A stretch of 64,000 bases of DNA from Rhexocercosporidium sp. MPI-PUGE-AT-0058 (Eukaryota; Ascomycota; Leotiomycetes; Helotiales): the NCBI GenBank assembly GCA_020746875.1, contig JAGTJL010000012.1, forward strand, positions 2,206,727 to 2,270,726, given 5' to 3'. The notes under the pieces were generated by a model. That model had not been told where the DNA came from. It saw nothing but the letters and a program-made list of their open reading frames with translations, and made no database searches. Position 1 is the first letter of the stretch. Every line of letters starts with the position of its first letter. The translations under genes were made by a program, and so were the position numbers. Below are positions 34,586 to 47,400 of the stretch, in pieces.

Positions 34586-35261
34586 GTTTGTTGGTTTGCT
34601 TGGTAATGTGTACAAGGTGCTTGTGATGCTCGTTCTCTTCGACAAAGTGTGATGAGACGTCTTAAGGAAGCATCTGCAGTCTTTGTATTCGAGCCTTCTT
34701 GTAAGAAATCGCCGAGTATCTACACAAAATTCCGCAAACAAATAAATTCACCTGAGGGGGGTGCCAGAACTCCATGTTTCATGCAGTTCAGTGGAACCGC
34801 ATCAAATTACCCCTTCTCGACCTGGTTTACTCTCAATCCCTACTCCGGGGGACAATACCGGTAGACACCTGCGGCGTGCGGTTGTAATCAATCCAAAGAT
34901 TACTGTCCGGCAATTTTTATTTCTTGCACGGCAATTTATCAATACCTTACTCCTTCGGATAATCGGGCATATAAAAGTGACGGGTTACGCAAGGGCCATT
35001 CTTCTCCGCAGATCATGCGCTATTGTGCATACAATGGGCTATAGAGGCTGCGGTGGTCTGATGAGTGCTCAATTGAGTGTGGGACGGGAGGGAGGAGCCA
35101 CCTGGAAATTTGGTAGGTATTGCCGATATCCCGCGAATCGTAACGTCCTAAAGCTCTATTTGGTACGAGCCTTACTAACCAAATTATCTGCAAAGTAGTT
35201 ACAGCGGAAGCGGCGAAGCACCTATCTGCTCCATGTTTTATTTTTGTAGCTATCACCGAGA
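34586..35261. other. intergenic stretch, promoter side of the NmrA-like gene
   Basis: About 0.7 kb between two minus-strand genes. Frames on the plus strand look like chance. It should contain the NmrA-like promoter and the terminator of the aldo/keto reductase gene. Confidence 0.45.
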
Positions 35262-36560
35262 CTAAGAATGCCCCTGAATCACCTGTGGCCAGTAACACTC
35301 TTCAAGGTATTTCTCATCCTTGTCTAGCAACGATATTCCTCTAGCGCTCAAGGCTTCATCAATTCTATCCGCAGTTGAAAAGCCAATAACGGGTGCAGTG
35401 ACACGCTTATTCAACCAAGCCAGGGCAACGTGGCTCATCGGCCACCTGTGAGACATCGCGACTTTGTGAACACGACGCACAATTTCCTCTGATTGAGCCG
35501 GGTTGTGATCCTGGTAGAGTGTACCATTGGCCCCACGAAATGTGTCCGCTGGCTGGGATGGATCTCTGGCAAGTTTACCAGCCGCCAGCGGACTCCACTA
35601 AAACTGAATTTGAGCACGATTCCCTGCGTGGTGGAAAGAATTGTAGCAAGAGCACTAACCGGAATGAGGCCAACACCTGTACGATTGCAGTACTTGTTCA
35701 TCTCTCTCTCTTCCTCCCGATATAGGAGGTTGTAGTGGTTCTGCATCGCAATGAATTTGGTCCAACCATTCTTGTCAGCTACGTGCTGCAAGATGGCCAG
35801 CTCATGCGCCCACATGGAGCATGCGCCTAGGAAGCGGACCTTGTTCATTTGGACGAGGTCGTGAAGAGCCTTCATTGTCTCCTCCGGCGGCACATTGTGG
35901 TCGAACCGGTGTATCAGCAAAACATCAATGTAATCCGTATCCAGGCGCCGGAGAGAGGCCTCCACTTGCTGAAAGATGGCGGCTCGGGAGAGGCCTAGCT
36001 GCCATAGTCAGCTCCATCAACAAAAAACAGATCAATCAAAAGCCAACCGAAATGATTCACGTAGTCCTTGCTTTTTCTTGCCAGATCCATGCTGTATAAG
36101 GTGGGTGTCCTGACGTCTGGGTCTATCTGGGGATCAGTAACTGGGCGGAAGCACTTAGTCATGATTATGACTTTGCTCCGTGGTATGTTGTGTAGCTTGA
36201 GCACTTTGCCCATAATTTGTTCAGATCCCCCATTGGAGTAAACATTTGCCGTGTCCCACTAACAGTATTCCAAGAGCAAACGTCAGTCTCGCTATTTTCG
36301 ATGCCCTTAGCACACAGCTTTAACGCAATGCGTACCGTATTAATACCTCGATCATAGGCCGCTTTGAGCAGAGATAATCCGTCTTTTTCGTTCAATGCCC
36401 AAGGGGACCACCCAGGGTCTCCGATGTGCGCTCCCCCAAGAATTGGATTGGATACGAGCAAGCCGCTTCGGCCCAGCCTTCTATACTCAGCTCGTGAAGC
36501 ATTCACTGATTTGATCAGAGAGGCGGGTGCATCTGCCCATTTTCGATAACTGACTGCCAT
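35262..36560 (-). CDS. aldo/keto reductase, 368 aa
   Basis: Model: exons 36560-36336, 36258-36048, 35994-35660 and 35597-35262. Introns are 77, 53 and 62 bp. The total is 369 codons. Joins rebuild [26 protein letters not shown] and [12 protein letters not shown]. The four-residue AKR centre can be read: Asp and Tyr in WDTANVY, Lys in VIIMTKCF, His in LLIHRFD. The NADPH-binding C-terminal stretch includes [10 protein letters not shown] and [15 protein letters not shown]. The family reduces ketones and aldehydes with NADPH, in the cytosol. In the destruxin cluster an aldo/keto reductase (DtxS3) makes the hydroxy acid starter from a keto acid. By analogy this one could reduce 2-oxobutyrate. An in-frame ATG at 36608 could add 16 residues. 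Unspliced, the gene looks broken, but it appears intact. Confidence 0.9.
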
Positions 36561-37375
36561 GTTTAGTCCGTAGGTTCGAAGAGCGGTAGAACAATGTCTG
36601 CATAACAACCTTAATAGTGGGGTGATAGTGAGAATATGATTATCGTTGTGATTGAGTACATAAGAATCAGCAAAGCAAAGGAAGGCTTAGGACTTCCTAT
36701 ATATAGACTTGGAATGCCTCCTAACAAGGGAAACTTCGGCAAATCAAAACAGACCTTACAGCCCCAGAGTCCCATTATTCAAAACGAGGAGAGAAGGTTA
36801 CGTCCAAGTCCAATTAGGAAATAACACCGAGCAACAAAGTGTTTCATCTAGTCTCTGAGAGGCTTGCCTCCGGATCCAATTAGTAGGGCGTGGTAATATA
36901 CGCGCGTGACATTAAACACAAGCTTCTAATTTTAATCCCACCCCCTTACCAAACAGATTTAAAGTCCGGGGGTGATCTACAAATATTCCCTGCTTTCTAA
37001 ACCCTATATATTAGGGTAATTATATACAAAAAGACGGCGGGTATTATTTGATAATATATTAGTACCCAAACCTTGCCCCGTCTGCCTGGAAGTAAATATC
37101 CTCCCCCCAGTGAGATTTAAGGTCCGTAAGACCGGCACTCCAACTACTATATGGGCCCCTGTCGAGGAGCATAAACGAGATGCTAAGTCTTTCATATATT
37201 TAATCTCCATGTGGAAGTTGTTGCTTGTGTAGTATTGTGTGTACTCTCCCGAAGTTCTCTACATCACTCTTATTGGGATACCTGTTCACCAGCTTCAAAA
37301 CAGTCATTCCCCTTTCAACGCTACAACACTACCACAAGATCGTGCAGAGCGGGCGAGGCGTTCTTCGCGAACGAA
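36561..37375. promoter_or_regulatory. divergent intergenic region between the aldo/keto reductase and the one-module NRPS
   Basis: About 0.8 kb separating oppositely transcribed genes, so both promoters should lie here. There is an AT-rich TATATA-containing stretch near 37000-37065. No palindromic Zn2Cys6 site of the AflR type could be picked out by eye. An open frame upstream of 37376 adds 55 unlikely residues and is not used. Confidence 0.5.
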
Positions 37376-40196
37376 ATGCCGGACAGCGGATGCAGTTGCG
37401 TGACTCCGAAAAGTGCGCTCCAGAATGTCCTCCACGATAACGTATGCGAAGAATTTTGGCGCGAATATCTCCAAGGCGCTGAAGCAACCACCTTTCCTCA
37501 AATCTCCGCTACTGTCCATCAGGCCCAACGCACCGCGGAGGAAGAACGCTGGATCGGCCTAAGAACTGGAAACGCAAGCAGGCGACTCAATCCTTCGGCC
37601 GGCTTCATACATACAGCGTGGGCGCTTCTACTCGGAAAATACACTGACTCTCAGGATGTAGCAATCGTTTCTGGTACTTCCTTTCCAGGTCAGAATTTTC
37701 AAGAGGTCCTTCTACTTCCGATCAGATTCAAGATGGGCAGCGAGGTGCACACAAGAAATCTTGTCCAGCAGGCGGATGAAATCGCTCGAAAGACCATGTC
37801 ATCCAATAAACTTATCCCCCAGTATGCGGCGGAGTTTGCCAAGATGGCTTCCAACAGCGTTCTCATCATACAAAGCGAGTCCCAAACGAAGCAGCTTCTA
37901 CGGCATGAATCCGCGAGTGGATGGCCCTCGAGCATCTGTGCTTTACTTCTTCATTGTGCCTTTTCGGAGAGCGGAGTCCAGATCCGGGCCCAGTTTGATC
38001 CGGTTGTCATTCACTTGGTGCAGGTACAACGGTTGTTGCGCCAACTGGATCATGTAGTGCAGCAACTTTTGAGTTCGGAGGATATCCTTGCAGGAAATGT
38101 CGATTTCATCAGTCCAGAAGACCAACAGGAGATTGCACTCTTAAACTCCGGGGCGGGTACTCCAGATGCGTGCATCCACGACCTCATACTCGAACACGTC
38201 CGAACACGCCCAGACGCACCCGCCGTAAATGCACACGACGGTGACTTTACTTATGGAGATCTAGATGGCCTAGCCACCAAGCTCTCCAAGCACCTTGTTG
38301 ATCTCGGTGTCGGCTTCGGCACCTTTGTGCCTACTTTGTTTGAAAAGTCGAAGTGGACGCAGGTCGCCGTCATGGCCATCCTTAAGGCCGGCGGCGCGTT
38401 TGTGATGCTTGACCCGGCACATCCACCCAATCGAAACCGACTCATCTGCCAGAAGGTCCGCGCGTCAATCGCGCTTGCGTCACCGAGCTCCCATCACGTG
38501 CTCCGGACCGCCGACGGTCCTGATATCATTGTGCTAAATGAGGATCTAATCTCCTCCATCTCTGTATCTACAAGTACCACTCCTCTCCCAACTCCAACCC
38601 CCAGCACCTGCGCTTATGTCCTCTTCACCTCGGGCAGTACGGGCATGCCCAAAGGAGCCCTCCTCGAGCACCGCTCCTTCGCGGCTGCTGCATGCAATAT
38701 CGCCCGCACGACGAATATGAGCCCGCAAACGCGTACCCTCCAGTTCGGCTCTTATAGCTTTGGCGCTGCGGTCGTGGAGATCTTCACGACTCTTATCGCC
38801 GGCGGCTGTGTATGTGTGCCCTCGGACATGCAGCGTATGTCTGGCGACTTGCCCGCTTTCACAACTACATACCGAGTCAACTGGGCCTTCATGACACCCA
38901 GCCTCGCTCGCACAATCGACCCCGCCGCGTTGCCCAGCCTGAAGGTCCTCGTAACTGGAGGCGAGGCCATTACACCTGACCTATTGCTCGCATGGGCGCC
39001 GCAACTCGACCTGTATACCGTCTACGGGTCTGCGGAGCAAAGCAGCATCGCCGCTATGGCGGGTCCGCTGGTCGTGGGTCAGAGTGGTGGAGCCGCCGAA
39101 TTCGGGCGTCCCTTCCCAGGGAATTATATGTGGCTTATCGACCCCGATGATCCGGAGAGGCTTGTCCCTGTTGGTTGCGTTGGCGAGTTGGTGCTCGAGG
39201 GTCCGCTGGTGGCTCGGGGGTATCTGGATGAACCGGAGAAGACGACCATTGCTTTTCCCCAGAATTTTGGATGGCGCAATGCCTTTGCGAAACACCCGGA
39301 TGGAACAATGCGGTTCTACAGGACGGGGGACCTGGTGCGGTACGGCGTCAACGGTGTGCCAGAGTTTGTGGCCAGAAAGGATGGCTATATCAAGCTGCGC
39401 GGTCAGCGTATTGAAGTACGTACTCATCAAGGAGGAGCTGAGCGAGATTCGCCTCTTGCAGCTTCAAAAAAAAATATCCCAGAATTTCCCTTTTAATGTT
39501 CTGTCAAGTACAAGACGAAATTGCTAACGAAGGAGGCGATAGCTCGGCGAGATTGAGTTCCAGCTTAAGCGAGTAATGGATTCACCCCTGGATCTGTGCG
39601 TGGAGGTCGTAGTACCTGAGAATGGTAAGCATACAGACGACGCCGCACTGGTAGCTTTTATTGCTCTGGGGGCAGAGTATGAGAGCGATGATGATGACCA
39701 GGCTCGGGACAGGCCGAGCCTGCAGAACAAGAAGCTTCTGGCAGAACACCTAGGCCCCATCGAGGAACAGTTAAGGAAACAACTGCCTGAGCATATGATT
39801 CCGCGTTTGTTCTTCCCGCTGCGGATATTACCTGTTACGGTATCAGGAAAGATCCTCCACCGCACTTTACGAGAGCGTGGCGCCCAGCTTTCCGTCAAGC
39901 AGCTTGCGGAGCTGTCTTTGCACCGCACCTGTCAGACAGAACCAAGTTCTGAAATGGAGAAGTACCTGCAGTCTGTCTGGTCTCAATTGCTTGGAATCCC
40001 AATGTCGTCTATTAGTGCTGGGGATTCCTTCATTGCAGTCGGAGGGGATTCTTTGAAAGTAATAAAGTTGTTTACCCGACTACGAGATGATGGCTATGAA
40101 ATTGACGTTCCAGGCATTTTGGCTGCACCAATGCTGTCAGAAATGGCCCTCAAGTGCCATCAAGCGGCCGAGGCGGGCGAATGGGCTGACGATTAA
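37376..40196 (+). CDS. one-module NRPS (partial C, A, T), 897 aa
   Basis: Model: exons 37376-39415 and 39543-40196; the 127-bp intron (branch GCTAACG) joins RGQRIE|LGEIEF, rebuilding A8. Domains by approximate residue: a partial C without HHxxxDG (1-240); A (about 255-790) with YVLFTSGSTG, an A5 of YGSAE where YGPTE is usual, YRTGDLV, and SGKILHR with the A10 lysine; T (about 815-880) with GGDSLKVIKL. It ends after the T domain, with no release domain. The A4 region reads SFGAAVVEI, so Gly replaces the Asp (position 235 in GrsA numbering) that binds the substrate's alpha-amino group; the code read by eye is about GAVMVGVSIK. In family knowledge, loss of this Asp goes with hydroxy, keto or other non-alpha-amino acids. 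It may load a starter for the large NRPS. The start MPDSGCSC was chosen because the ORF's upstream part lacks family sequence. Confidence 0.88.
39416..39542 (+). other. intron of the one-module NRPS
   Basis: 127 bp, GTACGT donor, GATAG acceptor and TTGCTAACG branch site. Its removal joins RGQRIE to LGEIEF in phase 0, which is the standard A8 motif of adenylation domains. Confidence 0.92.
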
Positions 40197-41371
40197 AGAG
40201 TGTACAGCATTTACAATGACGTCCAGCGTACGGCAAAGACCTCATTTGTGACTATTTGAATAGTTAGCTAGTTGTTCGCCTGAACAGATTGGTTTCTTTC
40301 CTTTACATTAACAGCGTTATAAATTATATCAAATGATCATATTGTTACGGTTTGATAAAGTAATATCGCCTATATTAATAATTGGTATTTCACTTGTTAC
40401 TTTTTAAAAAATTTATATACAATTTTAAAATTATATAGTTAATGTTTCATTAAACTTACTTTTTAATGAATTTTAAGAGTCAGTGTTTCTCCTTATCTAT
40501 CTTAAAATTATATGTTAATAAATTAAAATATACAAGCTATACACTAAGAAATTATACTTGTTCGTATTCTCAATATTTTTAATTAAGGATTTGATATGTT
40601 CATGCATTGAAAAGCCGGTTTAGGTCATTAAACGCTAGTGCCAAGTTTCATTGCCTCTAGTAATTAGACTTTGAAGTTGGACTGACGTGTTAAGATTACA
40701 GGGAAGTAATAGCACTGTCGATCCTGGTTCATCTTCAGCGCAAAAACCCACTAAAAGCACAGGGTACGGTGCTTAGTTCCCTGTCAGGTCGGCGGCCAGG
40801 TGTTAGACTTTTTAAAGGCCGCAAATATCGCCGCCCGGTTCATTACGCCGCCCGATTCTTGTGCGCCTCCGGGTTCTTGTCCGCCTCCTGAAAATTCTAC
40901 AAAAATAAGGAAAGGAACTTGGCCCAATAGAACTCAAGACTCCGCCAATTATTACTCGATCTAGTTTAGAGATATTGACGAAGGATAGACTAGAAACCGG
41001 CGATCTGTACGCAGCCCTCTGTGAAGAAAAGTAGTGCAGTAGCCATGTAAATGACACCGCTAATCACAACAGCAGCTACCCTTTCCAAGCGGTTTTAATT
41101 TTCAGGCAGCTGTGTTTCTAAACACCGATAATTCTCGGAGGTTGCAATCGCTATCCTTTTTCTCTTCGGCGTATTTTTTCTATTTGTTACTTCTCCGGGC
41201 AGCATTTCTGCAACCTAGTTCAGATCGAACTCAATCCTTTCATGGGAGTAACCAGATTATTTGGGTGCACAAGTCCAACATACAACAACCTCGAAAAGAT
41301 AATTGTCCTTCTAGGACCTACATTCGGAGGCAGTTTACCAGAAATCATTTCAAACGACTTTCCAGGAGGAT
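40197..41371. other. intergenic stretch with an AT-rich patch
   Basis: No gene recognised. An AT-rich patch runs about 40320-40600. The right end should hold the promoter of the MFS transporter. Both flanking genes point right. Confidence 0.5.
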
Positions 41372-43066
41372 ATGAACGCAAAAGACGCTCAGATTGTCCC
41401 CAGCGACACGGAGTCAGGCGTCAGCAGTGCTTTTGGAGCTCCAATGGCAGCACCTGATGATGCGAATGTCGTAGGCTGGGACGGCCCTCTCGATCCCGCC
41501 AATCCCCAAAACTGGACCAGACGGAGGAAATGGGCCATCGTTTTATGTGTATCGGGGCTTGCATTCATCGACTCCATAGCTTCATCAACCTCTTCTACCG
41601 CTATTACGTCCCTGATTGACGCATTTGGTGGAGACACTGGCAACAAGGTACTAGCGACGATGGTCGTTTCTGTCTATACACTGGGAATCGCCATCGGGCC
41701 GATTCTCGTGGCACCACTTTCCGAGCTGTACGGGCGGCTGTGGCTTTACCACGGATGCAATATGCTGTTCATCGTCTTCAATAGTGCCTGTGCCTTGAGC
41801 ACCAACATGGCGATGCTCATTGCTTTTCGCCTCCTCGCGGGCTGCGCGGGCTCCGCACCAGTTGTTCTTGGTGGTAAGTGCTCATAGAGATAACGAAACC
41901 GTGAGGAAGGTCCTGAGCTAATGATACCACAAGCTGGCACAGTCGCAGACCTTATGACGCTAGAGGAAAGGGGAACGGCCACAGCCGTTTGGGCCGCAGG
42001 GTCAATAATAGGGTATGATCTGTCTGTGCCCATGGTCGAAAGTGATACTGACAACCCAAAAAGGCCAGTAATTGGCCCTGTCGCCGGTGGGTTTCTGACC
42101 CAGGCAGGCGGATGGAGATGGTCCTTCTGGGCGCTTACCATTACCGCTGGTGTCGTGGTCGTGCCCTGTTTCCTCGTCATGCGCGAGACGTACAGCGTCA
42201 CGATCTTGAAGCGCAAGACTGAGAAGCTTAAGAAACAAACCGGAAATACAGCCTTGCGTAGCATGCTAGACACCCTTGAGCCAGCGAAGGCTTTCCGTAC
42301 ATCTATCATGAGGCCACTTGTAATGTTTTTCACCTCGCCAGCCCTCGCTCTTCTTGGGTTATACTCAGCTGTATCACTATCTTTTCTGTACATCCTCCTT
42401 ACGACATTTTCCAAAGTATACATAGAACAATATCACTTCAGCGTTGAGATATCGGGGCTCACGACTCTTGGCCAGGGCATCGGGATGCTTCTGGGCCAGG
42501 CATTCTATGCGACCATCACCGGCAGGACGGTGCGAAAACACAAAGCAAGAGGAGACTATAAACCAGAACACAGGCTGCCCCCAATGATTGTGGGATCTCT
42601 GTTAGCTCCAATTGGATTGTTCTGGTACGGATGGACTGTGGAAAAGCGCCTCTATTGGCTTATTTCTGTCATCGGAACGGTTCCAATTGGATTTGGGTTT
42701 ATGATCACATTGGTACATCGATCTCAGCGCCGCCTTTGTTTTTGAGACTGACATATAAAGTAGTATGCGCCTATTCTTTACATCGTAGACGCCTACACCC
42801 TCCATGCCGCCTCGGCCACGGCTGGCGTGGTCATTCTTCGCTCGCTTTTTGGCTCTTTCGTACCCCTCGCCGCCTTTCCACTCTATGAGAAGTTGGGTTT
42901 TGGTTGGGGTAACTCTCTCCTTGGATTTATAGCCCTGTTACTTGTGCCGATCCCTGCACTCTTCGTAAGGTTTGGTGAGACGCTAAGAGCTCGATACTCT
43001 GGACCAGCTACGAAATGGGACAGTGAAGGTGTTATGGAGTCGCAGGACGGCGGTACTAAGGAATAA
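41372..43066 (+). CDS. MFS drug:H+ antiporter (DHA1 type), 510 aa
   Basis: Model: exons 41372-41873, 41934-42012, 42064-42712 and 42764-43066. Introns are 60, 51 and 51 bp, each with a CTAAT or CTGAC branch. The total is 511 codons. The first 51-bp intron has no stop and would otherwise add 17 residues that break the GSIIG|PVIGPVAGG helix. The cytosolic N-terminus holds GWDGPLDPANPQNW, a mark of fungal DHA1 exporters. PLSELYGR matches MFS motif A, GPVAGGFL belongs to the motif C region, and YIVDAYTLHAA near the end is typical of this group. Twelve membrane segments are expected; the exact number was not counted. A likely role is export of the cluster's product or self-protection at the plasma membrane. 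It is the last intact gene before the subtelomere. Confidence 0.9.
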
Positions 43067-43899
43067 GCATGCAAACTTTCTAGGAGAGCTGGCTAAGTTT
43101 ACTTAAAATTCCCTTTTTGTTATTTAACAAAAATAAATGGGAGCATTAGATCTCTTAACCAGTCTATCCTTACAAGCAATGGTTAAACTGCTATATGAAT
43201 TTGAGCACGAAGTTCTACTACCTAGGAAACTACTCTGTTTATATAGAACCTTGATTCGCCACGTGACCCCAGGCCAACGTGATTTCCCGGGTGCCTTCCT
43301 GGCACCAAAATTGCAGTGCTAGCTCTTGACTGGTTTATCTCAGGGGGCTCAGACGCTTCTTTTGTGAGAACCAGCGCACGGGATAATTTTATTGGCTCAT
43401 TTACTCTTTAGCGTAGAGCTATTACTTAATGTAATAACGCGCCTTAAGGTGGTCCGTATAACTTCAGTTCTCACAGCAAAACGTTTACAAAAGAATAGTG
43501 CCAGTTTATATAATAGCGCCCGTCAATTTAACTTCGAAAATTTAAATATTATACGATATCTTAACGCGTAATAATTAAAATTAATTATAATATATAAGTT
43601 CTCTTCGTATTATATATATTTACTTTTATATAAATTTTTAAGGTATTTAAAAACGTCCTTTAATATAATATATACTTATTAAGGCCGATTATTTTTTGGA
43701 GTTCCGCTTGCTACGTCAAAATCTAATTTAAAAGCTATTTATTGTTTTACGAATACTCTTTTTAATATTATATATTATAGCTTTTAAAGATCGTATAAAT
43801 TAATGGAACTTTTAAGCGTTTTTTTATATTAATTAATAATAAACTCGTTAAGTTCTAAGTATAAAAGTATTTTTTAAAATAAGTTTTAATAGTTTTATC
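43067..43899. other. transition into the AT-rich subtelomere
   Basis: The first 300 bp after the transporter are of ordinary composition. From about 43400 the DNA turns AT-rich with no open frames. A small 61-codon frame at 43137-43322 has no recognisable content. Confidence 0.5.
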
Positions 43900-44490
43900 C
43901 AGCGTAAAAAAGGATTAGATTAGATTAGATTAATAGCTATTAATCTAAATTTAATTAAGTAAAAATTGAATTAATTAAATTCTAATCTAATCTAATCTAA
44001 TTAATCTGTGAGAATAGGCGAGCCAATCAGAATGAGGAAGCGCAGTAGGTGAGAACACGTGATTAAAAAAAGAGAATTGCTTGCTTACTTGCTTAAAGAG
44101 CTAGAAGAGCTCTTCGGTAGTTATATATAAAATAATAGCTTCTTTAGAAGCTTTTACGACTACGTAACTAATTACGTAATTGAATACGAGTATAATTTCC
44201 CAAAATACGAAGGTAATTTCCGGGCCGCGTAAGTAATAGAAACTCCTTCGGCTATTCTAAGGTAGAATCGGCACGAGTTACCGAAGTCAAATCTAATATA
44301 ATTAAGAATTAATTGATTAATTTAATTAATAAAAGAGCCGTATCTTAATTAAGGTTAGATTTTAGAGACTTAATTAAAAAAAGTTAATATATATTAAGAA
44401 TAGATTTGGTTAAAGCTTTAGAAGCTCGGTTAATTTGGATTAAGCGAAGATTAATCTTAAACTTATTTATATTATATATAATATATTATA
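43900..44490. mobile_element. second, broken copy of the TIR element
   Basis: It begins CAGCGTAAAAAAGGATTAG, matching the left end at 25718, followed by the same TTAGATTA-rich array. Homology stops near 44007, and about 280 bp of unrelated DNA follow. Homology resumes near 44290 (AAGAGCCGTATCTTAATTA, and a later GCTCGGTTAATTTGGATTAAGCGAAG matching 25945-25970), then fades near 44490 with no right terminus. The copy was interrupted by an insertion and truncated. Confidence 0.6.
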
Positions 44491-47400
44491 GTAGGGTTGA
44501 CTTCAGAGGTCCATTTGTCACGTGATTGGGCTATATCTTATTATATTTAAGATAGCTTTTAAGGTAATATCTTTTAAAGATAATAACGATTTTTATTATT
44601 ATAACTTTTCTTTTTTATTTAAATTATACTTTTTTTTTTCTTTAATAAATTATATTTTTAATATTCGTTAAATAAATATTTCTTACTTTTATTTTCCGGC
44701 ACTTACTTTATTATTCTTTTATTATAGACTTAATATTTTCTCTTTTATATATTTTAATAACTTACGTAAAAAGTAAGTAAAAGAGTTAAAATAAAATACG
44801 TAAAAAAGCTTAAAAGCCTCTTATATTAATTATAAGAACCGAAACCGATAAGTGCTCGAATTAATATAAACTTATTTACTTAAAAATCTTTTAGCTTTTA
44901 AAATAAAACTAAATATAATATTTTAATAATTTTTTATAATATAACGAAAAGTATAAGAAGTTTAAAAAGAAATCACTTACTTTTAATATAAGAATACTTA
45001 AATTATTAAAAAAGCTAACTTTAATATGTAAAGCATCGATATTAAAAAAGTCGAACTGAAAATAGCCGGATTACGTTATTAAAAACGCTTTAATTAATAT
45101 TAAAATATATTTAATACTTTAAAAAACGAAAAGTAAATTATTTAAAATAAATCCGGCAAATTTAAACGCTAATCGCATTTTTAATAAGCGCATTTATTAT
45201 CCTTTTTTTTCTTTTTTTATTAAAAGCTTATTTTAAGCTAACGAAATAAAGCTTAATAAAAAAGTATATAAGATTTTATTTTGTATTTTTTTAATTAATT
45301 TTAATTTTAAGTTATTTTACGCCGAAATTAACTTTAATAATAATAAAGTTTTAATATTTAACGAGATTTCTTTATTTCGCTTAAGCTTATACGTTTGTTT
45401 ATTATAAAAACAAAAAGCTTAGATTTCGGCGTTTTTCGGGCTTTATTACTCTTGAAAAAAAGCCTAAAATTATAAGTTTTTTAATTTAATATTTTATTTA
45501 TATATCTTTTTTATTTTCTCGAGCTCGTATTTTCTTCTTTTTTTAATATATTATATTATATCTTTTACTTTTTTATTAATAATATTAAGCGTATTTACTT
45601 TTTAATAAATTATTAATATTATTAAAAAAATTAATTATATTTAAAAACGATATTAAAAATAACGCTTTTAGCGGCAACTTAAAAAGCAAAGAGCTTAAAC
45701 GATTTATTAATAACTTCTTTATAATCCGAGGAAGCTTTACGACTTCGATTATAAATTATTTTATTACTGAGATTAGCTTTATAAGCTCTGCAAGCTTTTT
45801 TACTTTCGTGCTTATTAAGCTTTTAATAAAGCTTAATATTGTTGAAATTATTAATTTTATTTTATTATAATTACCGGGAATACTTATAAATAATACTTTA
45901 ATTATAAATAAAAGGAAAAAGAAAAATAGAAATAATAATAATAACTTATAATAAGATATATTTAATTATAATTAAAGTAATAGCTATTCAGAAAGCTTTA
46001 ATATAAGAGCTCAGGCCGTTCTTTAAGCTTTATCGGCTTATATAATACTTATTTAGCTTATATACTTTTAAGTTATATTATATTCGCCTCTGAAGCAAGA
46101 AAGATTTAATTCCATTAATATAAGTTATATAGCATTGCTTCAGGCTTAAGTTATTTTTACTTAAGCTTTTTAATTAATACGACTTGCGTTAAAATAATAT
46201 AAACTTACTAAAATTTCTGTATTATATAAAGTAAAGAAAGCTTTAAATAATTATTATTACGAATTTACTTCTAATAATATAGCGTTTTAATAACTTATAT
46301 TTCAGGCCGCATAACTTATTACAGATTTTATTAAAAGACTTTTTTATTTCGTAATAGCTTAAATTATATTAACCTTAAGTACTTTTAGCTGCTTATATTT
46401 TAATAAGAATAATATTATTAAGTTTTTAAAACTTTAAAGCAGCTTTTTATAACTCGAGGCATTATAAATAACGCCGAAAAGAAATAATATATTATAAATT
46501 ATTATATTCTCGAAGTAAGCTAAAATATTAAATAGCTCTTCGACTTCTTTAATAATACTTATTAAGAATTAATTAAAGAAGTTATAAGAAAATACTAAAC
46601 GTTTGACTTTAAGTAATATTATTAAATTTTTTAAAATTTAAAAAAGATATTTAATAATTTTAAATATATTATAAAAAATATTTTTAAATCTTAATTTTGA
46701 TAATTCTTTTAAGCTTTTAAAAAAATTAATCCAGCTTATATATAATATAAGATTATTATAAAGCGGCAAATAATTATAAAATTTCTAATAATTTTATTTA
46801 AATATCTTAAGTAAAAAACTAAAACTTTTATAAAAAATAATAATATAGAAAATATAGAAAATATATAAGCTTTTCATAAAATATACACTAAATTAAAAAG
46901 AAAGTATTATTTATACGAATTATTTAATCCTACCGCCTTCGATTTAAATTAAGTAATAATAAAACTCTTTTTTTAATAATATTATTTAAGAGGCTTAATT
47001 TTATAATTTGCTTTAAGTTTATAAAATATAAAAATAATTCTTTAATTTAGAAAATTAACGACGTTTTGAAAAAGAATTCGGTATTTCGTTTTAAACTGAA
47101 TTAAAAAAAGTATATTCGAGAAGAAATTATTTTTATTATTAAAAAGCTAATTCGCGATATTAATTAAGTTATAAAATAAGATATTAATATAATTATAGAA
47201 AAATTAAATAACTTACGTATTTTGTACGTTATTATAAAGAAAAGAAAGAATTTAAAATTAATAATAATTATCTTAAAGCTTTATTTGCTTACGAATCGAT
47301 TATATACCTCGAAAAAGTTAAGGTATTTTATTGAGAATTTAAAGCAAGCTTTAAATATAATCGACGCTTTAATACAAAAAATAATATAAGCACCGAATGG

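Noticed and set aside
35262..36608. Aldo/keto reductase as a frameshifted pseudogene
   Set aside because: Three short introns with good branch sites restore one continuous frame and all catalytic blocks.
37211..37375. Extra N-terminus of the one-module NRPS
   Set aside because: The 55 upstream residues look like 5' UTR and resemble no C-domain sequence; the start at 37376 is better.
42013..42063. A 17-residue insertion in the MFS transporter
   Set aside because: The segment has GT..AG borders and a CTGAC branch, and removing it restores GSIIGPVIGPVAGG; it is a stop-free 51-bp intron.
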